Both the position numbers and the translations under genes were made by a program. Below are positions 1 to 11,369 of a stretch of 61,948 bases of DNA, piece by piece. Location of the stretch: the NCBI GenBank assembly GCA_040357565.1, contig JBDODJ010000064.1; one strand, given 5' to 3'. Source of the DNA: Cercozoa sp. M6MM. Taxonomy: Eukaryota; Endomyxa: Ascetosporea. Below the pieces are notes generated by a model. It searched no databases, had not been told where the DNA came from, and worked only from the letters and a program-made list of their open reading frames with translations. Positions within the stretch are counted from its first letter, which is position 1; each line of letters opens with the position of its first letter.

Positions 1-1741
1 CGGTGTCGGCAGCGGACGCGTGCGAGTTCCAGCTGAGTGACGTGCTTCCATACGCGCGCGACGCTGCCTCTGTGGTGCTTTGCCCTCCCCCACCCTGCTT
101 TACCTCCCTTACCCCGCCTACCCTTAACCCCCCAGTGCGTGCGCGACGACTTCACACGTTGCTTTGCGCGGAATCGGAGTCGTCCGTGGAACTGGAACGT
201 TTACCTGCGTGTGGTGTGGTCGCTCGGCGTCGCATTTCGCTACGGCGTCGTTCTGCCGCTGCGTGTGCTTGTGTTCCTCACAGGCTGGTTCGCCTTCGCC
301 GTCGCTTTTGCCCTCGTCACACGCTTCGTAGCCTCTTGCTTTGGGACTGGGGTATGAGAGAAAGAGGGGGTAAGTTGGGGGGTAAACGCAGGTGAAGGAC
401 GAGCAGCGCCGAGCGCAGTTGGAGCGTCGTTTGATTTCTTTCGTATGTGGCGTCTGCGTGGCGTCGTGGACTGGTTTGCCCCCCCCCCCCCCCCCACCCC
501 CCCCGTTTACCCCCCCCCCCCCCCCAGGTGTGGTAAAGTACCACGGCGTGATCCCTCGTCGGCGGTCGCACCAGATCTACGTGGCCAACCACACGAGCAT
601 GATCGACATGATCATCCTGCAGCAGGCACACTCGTATGCCGTGGTGGGACAACAACACAAGGGCTGGGTCGGCTTCCTGCAGGGCACTGTCCTCCGGTGC
701 CTCGGCTGTATCTGGTTCCAGCGAGGTGAGCAACGCGACCGACGCCGTGCGGCCGCGCGGATCTCGCAGCACATCCGCGCGGACGGCAACAACCGACTAC
801 TGATCTTCCCGGAGGGCACGTGCGTCAACAATCACCATGTCGTTATGTTCAAACGCGGCGTCTTCGATCTGCCTGACGTCGAGATCTGCCCGATCGCTAT
901 CAAATACAATGTGCGTCCTTATCCCCTCTTTACCCCTCTTTACCCCTCTTTACCCCCCCCCCCCCCCCCCCCCCCGCGCAGGACGTGTTTGCTGACTGTT
1001 TCTGGTCGTCGCGCGATCGGAGTTTCCAGGGACACTTGTTCGACTTGGTAGTTTTACCCCCCCCCCCCCNNNNNNNNNNNNNNNNNNNNNNNNNNNNNNN
1101 NNNNNNNNNNNNNNNNNNNNNNNNNNNNNNNNNNNNNNNNNNNNNNNNNNNNNNNNNNNNNNNNNNNNNCCCCCCCCCCCCCCACTTTACCCTTTACCCC
1201 CCGCCCAACAGGCGAGAGTGCAAGCAATGATTGCGAAACGCGCCGGTGCCATTAACACGAGTTGGAACGGCTATCTGGTAGTTACATACACCCTTACCCC
1301 TACCCTTCCCTTTTACCTATCCTTCCTTTTACCTATCCTTTCCTTTTACCCCTGCCCTTCCCTTTATCCCTGCCCTTCCCTTTTATCCCTACCCTTCCCG
1401 TTTACCCTGGCCTCCCCTTTACCCTCCCTACATACGCTACCCTACCCTACCCCTTTTACCCCCCGGAGCAGAAGTACTTCCGGCCGAGTGCGCGCTTTGT
1501 GGAGCAGCGTCGCGCCGAGTTCGCGCGGGTGCTCAAGTCGCGTCGCGCGGCATTGCCGCACGGCGGCTCGGACGATGCCGAGGCCAAACAGAACAGTCCT
1601 CTTACTGCTGCTGTTGCTGCTGCTGCTGCTGCTGCAAAGTCGACGAGCGACGAGAATGCGCCGCTTGACAACACTAGCACTACCTGCAGTGACACAGGAA
1701 CAGGGACTGACGGCATGGGCAGCAACACGACTGCTGGTTAG
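1..1741 (+). CDS. GPAT3/4: Glycerol-3-phosphate acyltransferase, GPAT3/4 type (5' end outside window, one exon lost in gap)
   Basis: Predicted exons are <3-74, 136-351, 392-473, 528-910, 982-1047, an assembly gap, 1212-1277 and 1472-1741, with consistent phases at every visible junction. The protein should acylate glycerol-3-phosphate on the ER membrane, the first step of glycerolipid synthesis. Visible family blocks are FQLSDVLPYARD near the start, a membrane hairpin after WNWNVYLR, acyltransferase motif I (NHTSMID), WFQRGEQRDR, motif III (LLIFPEGTCVNNHHVVMFKR) and CPIAIKYN. The family's conserved segment after the GHLFDL exon (TSWA..W.LPPM in animal GPAT3/4) is absent and must lie in the N gap. 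The tail carries a short alanine run and a Ser/Thr-rich end. The introns are unusual, made of TTTACCC and poly-C. LPCAT or AGPAT is the alternative, but the motif set fits GPAT3/4 best. Confidence 0.88.
1070..1169. other. Assembly gap of 100 N inside a poly-C intron
   Basis: Exactly 100 N flanked on both sides by C homopolymers. It interrupts the GPAT3/4 gene, and at least one conserved exon is missing here, so the true gap length is unknown. Confidence 0.95.
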
Positions 1742-2083
1742 TTTAATTTGGGTTTCTTCTCGCCTTTGCAAATTCAGTTAACCGCTACCTGGACGGAAGG
1801 TCAATATTCGATGAAAGAACGGAAATCGACGCGAGTGTACTTACCTACGTTCTCGGACTGGATACCCTGCCGACCGGACCGGACACCTTTTTCGTCTCCC
1901 TAATGCGGTTGAGATGCATAATCCTTTCCAGATCCCTGGTGAGGGAATTGCAGTCAGCGTTTCTCTCACCCTTTGAAGCGAAATGCCTGGCGTCAAAGTT
2001 TAGATTAAAGTGCCTTGCAGCCAATTCTGTAACGCCCGAAGCGCAAGCCAGGGCCAGAGAGCGGCACAAGCCCCAGAAATTAC
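1742..2083. other. Intergenic: GPAT 3' end to DRC12 start
   Basis: About 340 bases with no convincing exon. It should hold the acyltransferase 3' UTR and the DRC12 promoter. I see no clear TATA box or structured element. Confidence 0.5.
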
Positions 2084-3231
2084 ATGCCAGGCAAGTTGAA
2101 AAAGTCGAAGAAGAAGGGTGCCAAGAAGAAGGGCAAAAAGGCTGCCAAGCTGCCCACCGACGAGCCTCTAACAGCTGCACAGGAGAACCTTTTGCTGAAA
2201 GCTCAAATACAATCGCTAAAGCAACAGGTACAAGCTCTGCACGAGCTGCAGCAACGTTCTGAAGCGGTGGTGAGAAAGTATCGTGCGCGCATGATTGAGG
2301 TAGAAATAGATATGGATTCCTTAAAACTCTTTTAAATCGTCGTGACGTTAAGTTGTTTTGTCCAGCTCGACGAGTTGGTGCTGGAGGAACGAGCTCGTGC
2401 TGTTGACGTGACAGCAGACCTCAATCGGCAGATCGACATTGTACGAGAAACGATGCGCGACCAACTCGACAGTTCGCGCGACGAACTCACGTCGTTGCAC
2501 AATGAAATGCGTACAGTAGAATATAAAACTTTACTTTTCTCTCAACTTTTGGCATTCACCAAGCGTCTGATTGAGCAGAGAGCAAATGCGCCGCAAAGGA
2601 CGAAATCATCACCGACCAACAGCGCATGATTCAGCAGCGCGACGCGCAGATCCGCGAGTGGAGAATCAAGTTTGCCGACGCAACACGGGAGTTTGAAACA
2701 ATGCTGCAGGCCACGCTCGCGAAAATGTCCGAAAGGATCGAGGTCGATGTTGTCGATCCCGAAGTTGCCGAGTACCATTGCCTTTCAGTATCTTTTCTTG
2801 ACTATCACTTCGGACTGGTACTTGCAGACTGACCGGACGCGCTTCGGCACGCTATTCTTTGATCTCTGCAGCGAAAGCGAGAGAAGAAGGCTTGAATTCA
2901 AGTTTAGACGTGAGTCAAAAACGTTTGAAACCTCCGAGTCTTTGTTACTTGTGCGTGTGTGCCACAGCGACGCAAATCGAAAAGTGCGCGTCGCTTGCGC
3001 GAGTCATCACTCATGGCGCAAACGTCGGTGCCGGTCATTTCTATGGCAAGAGGCGGCACCAGCGAATCACAGTCTGCGGCAACAGACGCCGGTACTTCCA
3101 GTTCTGCAACAATTGATCCAACTGCACACTTAATGTTCTCGATAGAATTAGAGATCTCCAGCCAAAGCGCGCGCGAAGCTGATGAGGTTGCGTCGCTGTC
3201 GAGTAGTCGACTTTCCTACGATGCGCCGTAG
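2084..3231 (+). CDS. DRC12: DRC12 (CCDC153)-like dynein regulatory complex coiled-coil protein
   Basis: Predicted exons are 2084-2299, 2366-2510, 2579-2771, 2828-2909 and 2968-3231, giving 299 residues with all phases closing. The N-terminus is a lysine block (MPGKLKKSKKKGAKKKGKKA), as in animal CCDC153/DRC12. A long coiled coil follows, and the segment REFETMLQATLAKMSERIEV resembles the family's conserved C-terminal helix (EAKYEEILHDSLDRLLAKL in human, from memory). DRC12 is a small subunit of the nexin-dynein regulatory complex between axonemal doublets, so this gene implies a motile flagellum. The last two exons (Ser/Thr/Ala-rich) are not obviously conserved and may be lineage-specific. 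Another axonemal coiled-coil protein is possible. Introns are 56-68 bases, and two have GTAC donors. Confidence 0.6.
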
Positions 3232-3689
3232 ATGGCACATATTTTATCGCAGCTTCCTTCCATTAAACGCAAATTTAAGCCACTAAACCCTAATATACGT
3301 TAAAATAGCACACGGATGCACACGTGCATTAGCGCCTGTAGAATATCGAAAGGTGCCAGCGGAGCGCCGGCCCCAGGTACGGCAACAAAGAAACAAAAAC
3401 CAGTTCACAATAAATTCCGCATTTGTCGCTTCTAGACGTCAAGTGTCCTTCGGTACCCAGGCTTATACTTGTGTGATTTCTGTGCGCGTGCTGTTTTCCC
3501 GAAGCATTTTTTGCGGCTTGGTGCGCACCGGCTGGACCCGGTCAGCGCATGCCCACACATGTGTTTTCGTGTGTGTTTTCGTGTGGGAGTGCGTTTGTGC
3601 CAAGCACGGTGCTGGTTTTGTGTGTGCTGTGTTTTTGTTGGATGTTGTTACACTGGGCGTTTTTGCAGGGTTAAAGAACAAGAACTAAA
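3232..3689. promoter_or_regulatory. Promoter and leader region of the P2 gene
   Basis: About 460 bases between DRC12 and RPLP2. The last part (about 3540-3670) is rich in GTGT/TTTT and ends with TTTTTGCAGG just before the P2 start, which suggests a 5'-UTR intron accepting near 3668. The donor is not certain. Confidence 0.35.
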
Positions 3690-4072
3690 ATGCGTTTCGT
3701 TGCTGCCTACCTGCTCCTGACGCTCGCCGGCAAGAAGGCCGACGCCGAGTCGATCAAGGCCCTGTTCGAGAAGACGGGCGTCTCTGTCGATGAGGAGAAG
3801 CTCAACAAGCTCGTCGCCGAGCTCGAGGGCAAGGACCTCGACGCTCTGGTCGCTGAGGGTCTCGAGAAGGTCGGCACCGTCGCCGTCGCCGCTGGTGGCG
3901 CTTCGGCTGGTGCCGCTGCCGGTGGTGCCGCTGAGGAGGTATTTCCCTGATCTTGTAAACTTGCTCGTGGTGTACGTTGTGATGATCGTGTTTGCGCCAG
4001 GCCGTCGCCGAGGAGGAGGAAGAAGAGGAGGAGGAGTCCGAGGAGGAGATGGGCTTCGGCGGTCTTTTCTAA
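3690..4072 (+). CDS. RPLP2: 60S acidic ribosomal protein P2
   Basis: Exons 3690-3938 and 4001-4072 encode 106 residues, typical for P2 (about 105-115). The start MRFVAAYLLLTLAGK, the block GVSVDEEKLNKLVAELEGKD, the Ala/Gly hinge and the acidic tail are the classic P2 layout. P2 pairs with P1 on the ribosomal stalk and recruits elongation-factor GTPases. The tail ends EEMGFGGLF, whereas most eukaryotes end MGFGLFD or MGFDLFG, so this copy has an extra Gly and lacks the final acidic residue. The single 62-base intron splits hinge from tail in phase 0. Codon use is strongly GC-ending (AAG, GAG, CTC), more so than neighbours, as expected for a highly expressed gene. Confidence 0.95.
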
Positions 4073-4612
4073 GTCGCTCCGAGTCTACGCAGAACTTGTT
4101 CACCCTAAACGAACTGCTCTCTAGTTCAACGCCACCCTTCAGTTAGTCTAGCAGGTTCTGGTGGCAAATTCTTGGTCGGGCTTCCTGGTCTCAAGATATC
4201 GGAGACCCAGCCAGCTGGACGTTAAGATGCTGTCTAGTTGCAGGCCCTTCGTCCGTGCTACGCGCCGAAGCAGTTACACACAGCACTGTTGCAATCATTC
4301 GATCGACCTTCTGCACTCCGAACATTGAGATGAATCACTCGAAGCAAACTTAGTCAGTTTACTTTGAAAATCTTAACGAGTCGACCTGGAACTAGACAGC
4401 ATCTTAAATTGACTTCAGACAGCAAACTTAGTCAGTTTACTTTGAAAATCTTAAATTGACTTCAGGATTCGAAACGAGACACCGAGTCGACCTGGAAGTT
4501 GCAGCCACCGCTGCCACCCACGTACATGCAATAAACAGTACGACAACGAGGCTAAAGCGACAGCATTTGAGTTTGAAGTGAAAAGAGCAGCCACGCAAAG
4601 GGTGACGGTCAT
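4073..4612. repeat. Patch of small direct and inverted repeats downstream of RPLP2
   Basis: A 33-base unit beginning GCAAACTTAGTCAG occurs at 4344-4376 and again at 4422-4454. The word AAATTGACTTCAG occurs twice near 4405 and 4453, and GAGTCGACCTGGA occurs near 4378 and 4485. An 18-base inverted pair lies at 4222-4239 (TTAAGATGCTGTCTAGTT) and 4390-4407. No coding frame is evident. This looks like a partly duplicated non-coding element. Confidence 0.6.
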
Positions 4613-5108
4613 GTCATGTCTTTCGGCTGGCGTGCCAATGCTCTTTCAATTTCTTCGTACTGTCAGCTCTTGCACTTTGAACCGCGAGCCAGGCAAGCCA
4701 CCCGCATCTACAAGCGACGAATGAGTCGCCGCACGTCATCGATCGATCCGTTCCCGGTCGGTATGACAGATATTACTCTAATTCACGGCAAGCGTTTACA
4801 ATAGTTCGTTTAATCTCCTAAGAAATCTACCATGTGGTTTTCCGCCTGCACCAACCATGAAGTCGACTTCGTTGTCTGGGGAACGTCAGAAGGGGAGTTG
4901 TATGGCCCTATGTTATATATATGAGAGCAGAAGAAAGTGCGCTTGGAAGAGATCGACACGGCCATTGCTGAGCTGACGAAAACTGTGGCCGGCAACGACA
5001 GGGGCATCCTCGCGCAAACTGAAACTCGTGCTGTATTGACAGGATGTGCCGGACCTGGTGGACTTGCCAGGCATCACTCCTACGCTACCGTATGCGGGCG
5101 CAACGTAG
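4613..5108 (+). CDS. Possible small unrecognised gene
   Basis: Weakly supported. One exon may begin at the double ATG near 4613-4616 and run through a basic stretch (RARQATRIYKRRMSRR). Another, from about 4927, reads KKVRLEEIDTAIAELTKTV, and the end may read VPDLVDLPGITPTLPYAG before a stop at 5106-5108. These segments have the composition of real protein, but I could not join them with standard junctions. If real, the gene is convergent with the minus-strand gene that ends at 5210. Confidence 0.3.
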
Positions 5109-5209
5109 ACATGACCATGGACTTGTGACCCACCCGGACTGGTGCAGGGGAACAACTTAGCTTAGTTGTTTCAGATACGATAAGGCGAAGACTCAACAAA
5201 CAAACCGAA

Positions 5210-8200
5210 CTAAACTCTCTCTGTGTCAAGTTGAGCGCTTGAGGCGGCCGTGTTGATACCAGTTGCAGTGAACTCACTGAGCGTATTGTTGTCACTGTAG
5301 CCGTTAACATCGGTGCGACTGCCAAGAGTGCGATTGATAGACTCGTGCATCGGCAGTGGCGATTCATCGAACGACTCAGTTTCCGACTTTGCACGGACAA
5401 GCGACCGGCTAACTCAAGAGAAGACAAAATAAATGATGAAGCTACCTTAAACAACGGTAGGTAGTCTTCATCCCGGAATGGCACCAAACGAGCGTCGCAC
5501 GACAGCGAACGTCGCTGCCTTCGCGTATCCGCCTGCAGACAAAGACATGCATGCGATTTATCCGTCTAAATGTGACGTACCGAGGAGACACGCCGCTTCG
5601 CGTTACGACGACGCGTGAGTCGCTGCCACCGCGAGCTTTTCTGCACAACAACATCACTGCCTCTTCCAATGCCCTCTTAAGAAAGAAGCGAGAGAAAGTA
5701 CCTCCTCGCTGGGACCAGGCGACGCAACCGGCGTGTTCAAGCTCACTCCGCGGAAACACGGATCGTCGGCTTCTATGTACCATACAACCTTACAAACGTA
5801 CTTTCACACACACCAAAAGCACACAAAATCAGAGTGAACTACCGAGACCAAACAAGCAGCGCGCATGCATGAGGAAACACACGGGTGCCACCACCTCCAA
5901 AAAACGTCGCAGTGTCTGTGCCTCTTCCTGAACATGATGCGTCACCACTACCCTGACATAACATGTCTATCATATGTCTAAAAACTGAAACATACCAAGT
6001 TGGCGATGGCAGTACACCGGTGCGTCGCATCGCTCAGTGCTCGCCAGTATCGTCTCTGTACACAAAAGCAAGAAACTAAAAATCAAAAGAGAAAAACCAA
6101 AGCAGGTACTGCATCGCACGGCGACGGCGACGTCACACGATGCAACGGTGCCACCACATCGCCTAATAAATCAAACAAACTGCATACGCAATAACAAAAG
6201 AAGAACAGGCAACAGTAGAAACCGTAAAGTCGCAAGAAAAGTCGTTTTCGCTGCTTTCGCGTTTTCGCACTTGCCGTTGCAAACTGTAAAACCAGTTTAA
6301 ACTCTTCAACTTTAATTTGTGGAAAGCGACACGAGAACAGAGAAAAAAGTACATCCAGGTCTGCGGCGATCGTAAACAGTGTACGCAGTGTGTGCGGCAC
6401 TCGATGCGCCTGTTCGGGACAGAGAATGCCAAAAAAATTTACGAGTCTAAAACGGGAGATTTACGAGGCGGTGTCGCCGCTGACGCTCAGTCGGTGGTCG
6501 GACGACGTTTGCTACCACGTGCAAGTGGCCTTCCTGCAATCAAATTAGTTGAACACACAGGCTACGAGCATAACTATAAAACTACCTCGTCATCTTCTTC
6601 AGTTTCCTCTTCTTCGTCATCCTCATCTGAAGCAACAACACAACTCAAGTGCAACCTCAGTCAACAACGGCAGAAAAACTCTGCGAACCAATGCAAACGG
6701 CAGTTCGAACATGCCGAATGAAGTGTGCCATGAGTGCTTTGTTCTGTAGCAGTTTGCGGTCCATGTTTCTTAAGCTACGAGACCACAAACACGTTTGTTC
6801 GACCGATCAATCTGCAAAGCAAGTTAAATTACGAAAGCTGCGACACAAAAAGCGACATGAGGTTGGCATCGAGTTCGTTAGGCGCTACCGGTGAAGTCCA
6901 TCCCTGGTCAAACAAAAGCAAACACCATTTATTCTTATTCTGCAAAAGCACCAACGTTGTCGATCAAAAGGTGGTTCACCTCACGCAACAGACGCGCTAT
7001 GGCGAGACAATCGCTGAATCGCAGAGCCGACGCCAAACGACGTTGTTGCAGCGCCGGCCGATGCGCCGTCGAGTTGCCTATACAGTGTATCCATTCAATA
7101 CATTTCAACTGGCTTATAGTATTTGTATTGACCGAAAGATACCAAAATGCAGGCGATAGCGACACAAGAACATGGCCAAAGCGTAAGCGATTGCGTCGTG
7201 CCGTCTAAGGAGGTACCACTCACGCAGCAACACCTCATGAGGCAGTCGATTGACTCGTGGCAAAGTCTCGAGCGGAATCTCGACTCGATCCTGCAAAAAA
7301 GTTCGATTGAGTCAAAGAAAGACAACTAAAGTTCCACGCCACCTCAGCGAACGATGCTCGTCGGCGCAGTAGACCAAAAGGACGGCGCCACACCGATACT
7401 TCTCTTCCTGTCACGAACTTGGTCGTACATTGTTATTTTTTGTCCTTTCTACCGAGCACTAACTATTGATACCGATCGCGCGTTGAGATTGCCTGTCAGT
7501 GCCGATGCACGCCATCATCAAGGTTTGTAAGTTTCGCAACTGTCTCTGCTCAGCTAATTGCGTAAACTAGCAAGCGAGAAGTCAATTCGGGCATACCTGT
7601 GCTGTCACGAGACTAATGCCGTGCTGCTGGGCGCACTTTTGCACCATCTGTTTGAAAAACAATAAAAGAAAAAACTGAACTGAACTTATTAAACTACCTC
7701 CAGACACCGATTCGCCTTTTTTCGTTTTCTCACGTTCTCACCTACACATATCGATAGAACGAAACGGATCAAAGCGAAAAAACCGAAAAAGAAGTACCGA
7801 GAAGCACGCGCAAAAGTCGCCCATCAACAGCGAAATATGCTGCGACTTGGGCTGCATACTGCGCCGCCGGTACTGGATGCTCGAGCCTCTGTGCTTACAC
7901 TGATAAAAAGCAAGACTAGCACGCTTAAAGAGCGTGTCGTACAGAAAGAATCGACGGGTGTCGAAATGCGTGCTGCATGGCTTCACATGCTTGAAAAGTA
8001 GTTTCGATCTCGCGCGAGATGGCTGTGAAACACAGAAAAAATCGATTTAAAGTGACGACAAACTAAACAAAACCAAATTACCACTTTCGAGTCGTTCTCG
8101 AGCCTTTGCCGCGTCTTGTTCACTAAAACGCACTTCAAGTATTCCGATGGATACGTAGTGTAAAGCAAGTTTACGTGACATTGGAGTTCTCATGCACGGC

Positions 8201-8554
8201 GACAGAGCGTTCGTGGCGTGCCATATAGCTCCCATCCAAATGCAACTCGCTCAACGTGCGAACGTGGTGAGTAGACGCACCTCCTTCCACCTGCATTGGC
8301 GCATATTATCTCGATGCACCACGAGAACAACCGCATGAAATGAAATACACGGTATTGCTGTCGAAGCTGCTGCCGTAAGTCCTCGTTCACGAGTGCCTCC
8401 TCCAACGTCAGCCCTTGCCTGTGAATCCAACGTCGGACAAAAATAGAATGACATCAACAGGGTCCTACCGCCAGGAAGCTGCACAGGCATTATTCAAAAC
8501 CAGCGGGTCTATGACACTCGATGCGAACACGATGCAGGAGTCTAATGAGGGCAT
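5210..8554 (-). CDS. Unrecognised many-exon protein with an acidic tract
   Basis: A chain of short minus-strand exons joined by canonical junctions. The start is at 8554 (MPSLDSCIVFASSVIDPLVL), running after a 50-base intron into LTLEEALVNEDLRQQLRQQ. Later exons include VRTLSELHLDGSYMARHE, RFSEQDAAKARERLES, MVQKCAQQHGISLVTAQ, EEKYRCGAVLLVYCADEHRS and DRVEIPLETLPRVNRLPHE. An acidic run (SDEDDEEEETEEDDE) follows near 6580-6640, then YWRALSDATHRCTAIANL and EEAQTLRRFLEVVAPVCFLM. The final Ser/Thr/Asn-rich exon stops at 5210. I do not recognise the family. It could be two genes, because a stop near 6770 is possible if one intron is read differently. The protein appears soluble and mixed helical. 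Confidence 0.5.
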
Positions 8555-8660
8555 CTCCACCAGATTATATCGTGTTAGCACACCCAGGCAACCGTTGACC
8601 GGCTAAAATCCTCGTCTTCTTGAGCACTTGAAATCAATTCAACCGGCGTTCCGAATATTT

Positions 8661-8680
8661 AATAATAATATATTATTATT
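8661..8680. repeat. 20-base perfect AT palindrome
   Basis: AATAATAATA followed by its exact reverse complement, in the 227-base spacer between two minus-strand genes, downstream of the DNAJC3 stop. It could form a cruciform or lie in the transcript end. Nothing else is seen in this spacer. Confidence 0.7.
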
Positions 8681-8781
8681 TATTCACGATCAGATTTTTG
8701 CGCTGTTTCGGGGCGGGGTTCTTGCGTTGAAAATTTCGTTTGTAGTATTAATTCTTGTGACATTTCGCCTGGACGACTTAG

Positions 8782-11069
8782 TTAACCAAAAGAAAAGAAG
8801 GTGCGACCGCCGCCGCCGTGCTGTCGCGTGAAACGGAAGCCTTGGAAAGGGTGTCCACCGTGGCCTGCCTGCTGCTGCTGCTGGAACGGGTCGCGTCCCG
8901 AGTCGTACAACGCACGCATCTCTTCGTTCGTCAGCTACAAGGAGGAAATGCGACCCAGAACACTTGACAAAGGCAAAGAAGCAAGGTACAACATCGTGCG
9001 CCTCGGTGATGTCCTGGAAGACACGTTTGGCAGTCTCCAGTGCCTCTGCATAGCACAAGGAAAACAAATACCAAGACTGATGCGATTTAAAAGCACGAAG
9101 ATACCATCAGCAGAGTCAAAGTAGACTGTGACGACATCGTCGTTAGACAAAAAGGCGCCCACACGGTCCGGGTGCAATCGGCGTGCCTGCTTTCGAAAAG
9201 CCTTCTTCACTTCCTTTTCCGTAGCCTAACATATACGATACGGTGGCTTCCAAACACGCATATGCGCACAGCGAAAGATACACGTTGTTGTAGTCCGAGT
9301 AGTTTGTAGTAGTCCTTTCGCGAAGCACGGTTCAACTGCTGCTCGACTTGACTGGCGAACTACCCCAAACACTATACATGGAGGGGAGAAAAAGAATCCC
9401 AATACCTGACGGAAGGAAGCATCGAGATCGGCGGCTTTTTTGGCGTCGGAGACAGCAGATTCGAGCAGGTCTAGACGCGTGTTGCCAGTCGCGAACTGCC
9501 GCAATTCGGCCAATACTGCGCCAGCTTTGTCTTGGCCAAGTTCAGTGCTTTTTTCGTCGCCCGTTTTGCTTTCTTTTTTGTCGCTGTTGTAAAGGTGCAG
9601 CGACGCACGTGCCCGAGTACGCAGAGCACGTGCACGAGTGCTATCATCAGTCGCGATGGAACCGTCGCACAGTGATTGACACACTTCGGTAGCACGCACC
9701 AGAGGCACGTGCTCACAGGCCTCCAACGCAGCTTCGCCCAGCAAGTGCTGCGAGGCATCGACGACACCTCGCAGTGTTTCTTCTGCTTCCTCCTGCAACG
9801 AAACAAATAAACAAAGATTAATCACAAAGAGTGAAAAGCTACGTATTGTCCATTTTGTCGCTGTTTTCGGTACTTTTTGAGTTGCTTGTGCAGCACCATT
9901 AGTGCTTTGTGCGATCTACACGATACAGAGTACATGCTGTACCTACGTTTGTACAGAAAGTAGCATACGGGTCACTTCGAAGACCTTCTCGCAGGTACTT
10001 TGCGGCTGCCTCGCTGCAAAACAACACACGTGCAGACACAAGGGAGTGCGAATGTACTATGGTACAGGTTGGAATCTCTTGCGAGTGCAACACGCGCTCG
10101 CAATAGCAAAGCCTGCGTTTGACGCATCATTCTCTTTACCTTCAAAATAAAGAGTTAAAGTGGGTACATCTGAATCGAGTGCTTTCTGTCTCAACAGAAG
10201 GTTCACGTCTAACAACGCTTCGTCGAGAGCCTGTTATAGACCAGAAAGCATGCCAAAACTACCAGCACAAGCTCAAAGCAGAAACTAACAGAAACTACCA
10301 GATTGCTAAGATGACAAGTTGCACGTTGGATCAGGAATTTCCGGTTGTAAGGCGCCAGTGTGAGAAAGGCATTCCGTGCTGCAGTGGTAGACACTTCGCA
10401 AGGGTCGCTATCCCGGCGTTTCTCCAATGCGGTTAAAGCACGTTTGCACTCGTCAGCGCGAACACGTGAGCTCTCATCAGTCGCGACATTGAGAGCTGCA
10501 TCACACTCGCCAAGTTTGATTAAGGTTTTGGCGCGGAACTTTTGGATTTTCGCACGCGCATTGTCGTCTTTCGCGTGTTGCAAAGCCTACAGAATTGAAT
10601 CTACTTTTTCTTGAAGCTGTGGTTCGACATATTTTGTCGCCAGCCTCGCGATCACAAAGGAAGAGTACCTCATTGAGATCAGCGAGGGCTTTTTGAACTT
10701 GTTTCTGCACGGTGAGTGCTTGTGCTCTTTTGTAAAGCAGAGCCTGCACACACCGATGCATGAACAAACAAAGTCGAAACTAATCCAGTTTCAAAAAAGC
10801 TTACATCGCGACGTGCCGACAGATTCACTGCATTCTCTCGACCGAGTTCTTTCAGTGCTTCTGTAAGCTTCTTGATGGCTGAAAAATAGTGCAAATACCA
10901 ACGACTAAATACACAAGCGAAGCCAAGGAAAGGTACCGATTTTATAATCGCCGAGTTTAAACGCGTTTTTTGCTTCCTCGCTCAGCAAGTCCGCGCTCTT
11001 GGCTTGCGCCCAGCAAAGCATTAGCGCGTGCACGCCGAGAAGTACGCGAAGTAGCATGAGAAGCCTCAT
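8782..11069 (-). CDS. DNAJC3: ER-luminal TPR/J-domain co-chaperone, DNAJC3 (P58IPK) type
   Basis: The start at 11069 gives a clear signal peptide (MRLLMLLRVLLGVHALMLCW) followed by LLSEEAKNAFKLGDYK, the usual opening of the first TPR. Further TPR-like exons run to about 9230, including AVSDAKKAADLDASFRQ and ALADLNEVLFLCDREAGDK. A J domain follows, with KKAFRKQARRLHPDR (the HPD motif is intact, near 9170-9210) and EEMRALYDSGRDP. The end is a Gln/Gly/Phe-rich tail, GRTFFSFG, stopping at 8782. DNAJC3 binds unfolded protein with its TPRs and hands it to BiP through the J domain. No KDEL-like signal is present, as in animal DNAJC3. At least ten short introns are present, and I did not fix every boundary. 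The gene is head-to-head with the receptor at 11370. Confidence 0.85.
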
Positions 11070-11369
11070 GCTTTCGCCCACGCCAGAGAAATTCCCAGAC
11101 AAAAGAGACTAGCCGCAGGAAGAATAACGCGAACAGGACGTTGCGGCACCTTGCCTACAATGCCTTCACGCGCTGGCTGTGTCTCACTCTCTGTTTTGTG
11201 GCACAGATCGCTGAGTGAAAAGCGAAAAATGGAAAAAGGCTTCGTGTGCCGCCGATTCCATATTTTTTCGGTAAACGTCTTTTTTTGGAGAGAGTTTCTT
11301 GCGCGATAGAATAGATCCGTTGCTGCTACGTGCTTTTTACACATCTAAAGTGCATCTCGTACTGCTAAA
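11070..11369. promoter_or_regulatory. Shared promoter region between divergent genes
   Basis: 300 bases separate the start codons of the DNAJC3-type gene and the large receptor. There is no exon. The stretch 11270-11300 carries a T-rich run. The divergent layout implies a bidirectional promoter, though no specific factor site is recognised. Confidence 0.5.

Noticed and set aside
4616-4804. Mitochondrial ATP synthase epsilon subunit
   Set aside because: The start has W-R-x-A-x-L-S with a later Tyr, recalling the family, but the conserved Ala-Val-Arg...Leu-Lys block is missing and spacing is off.
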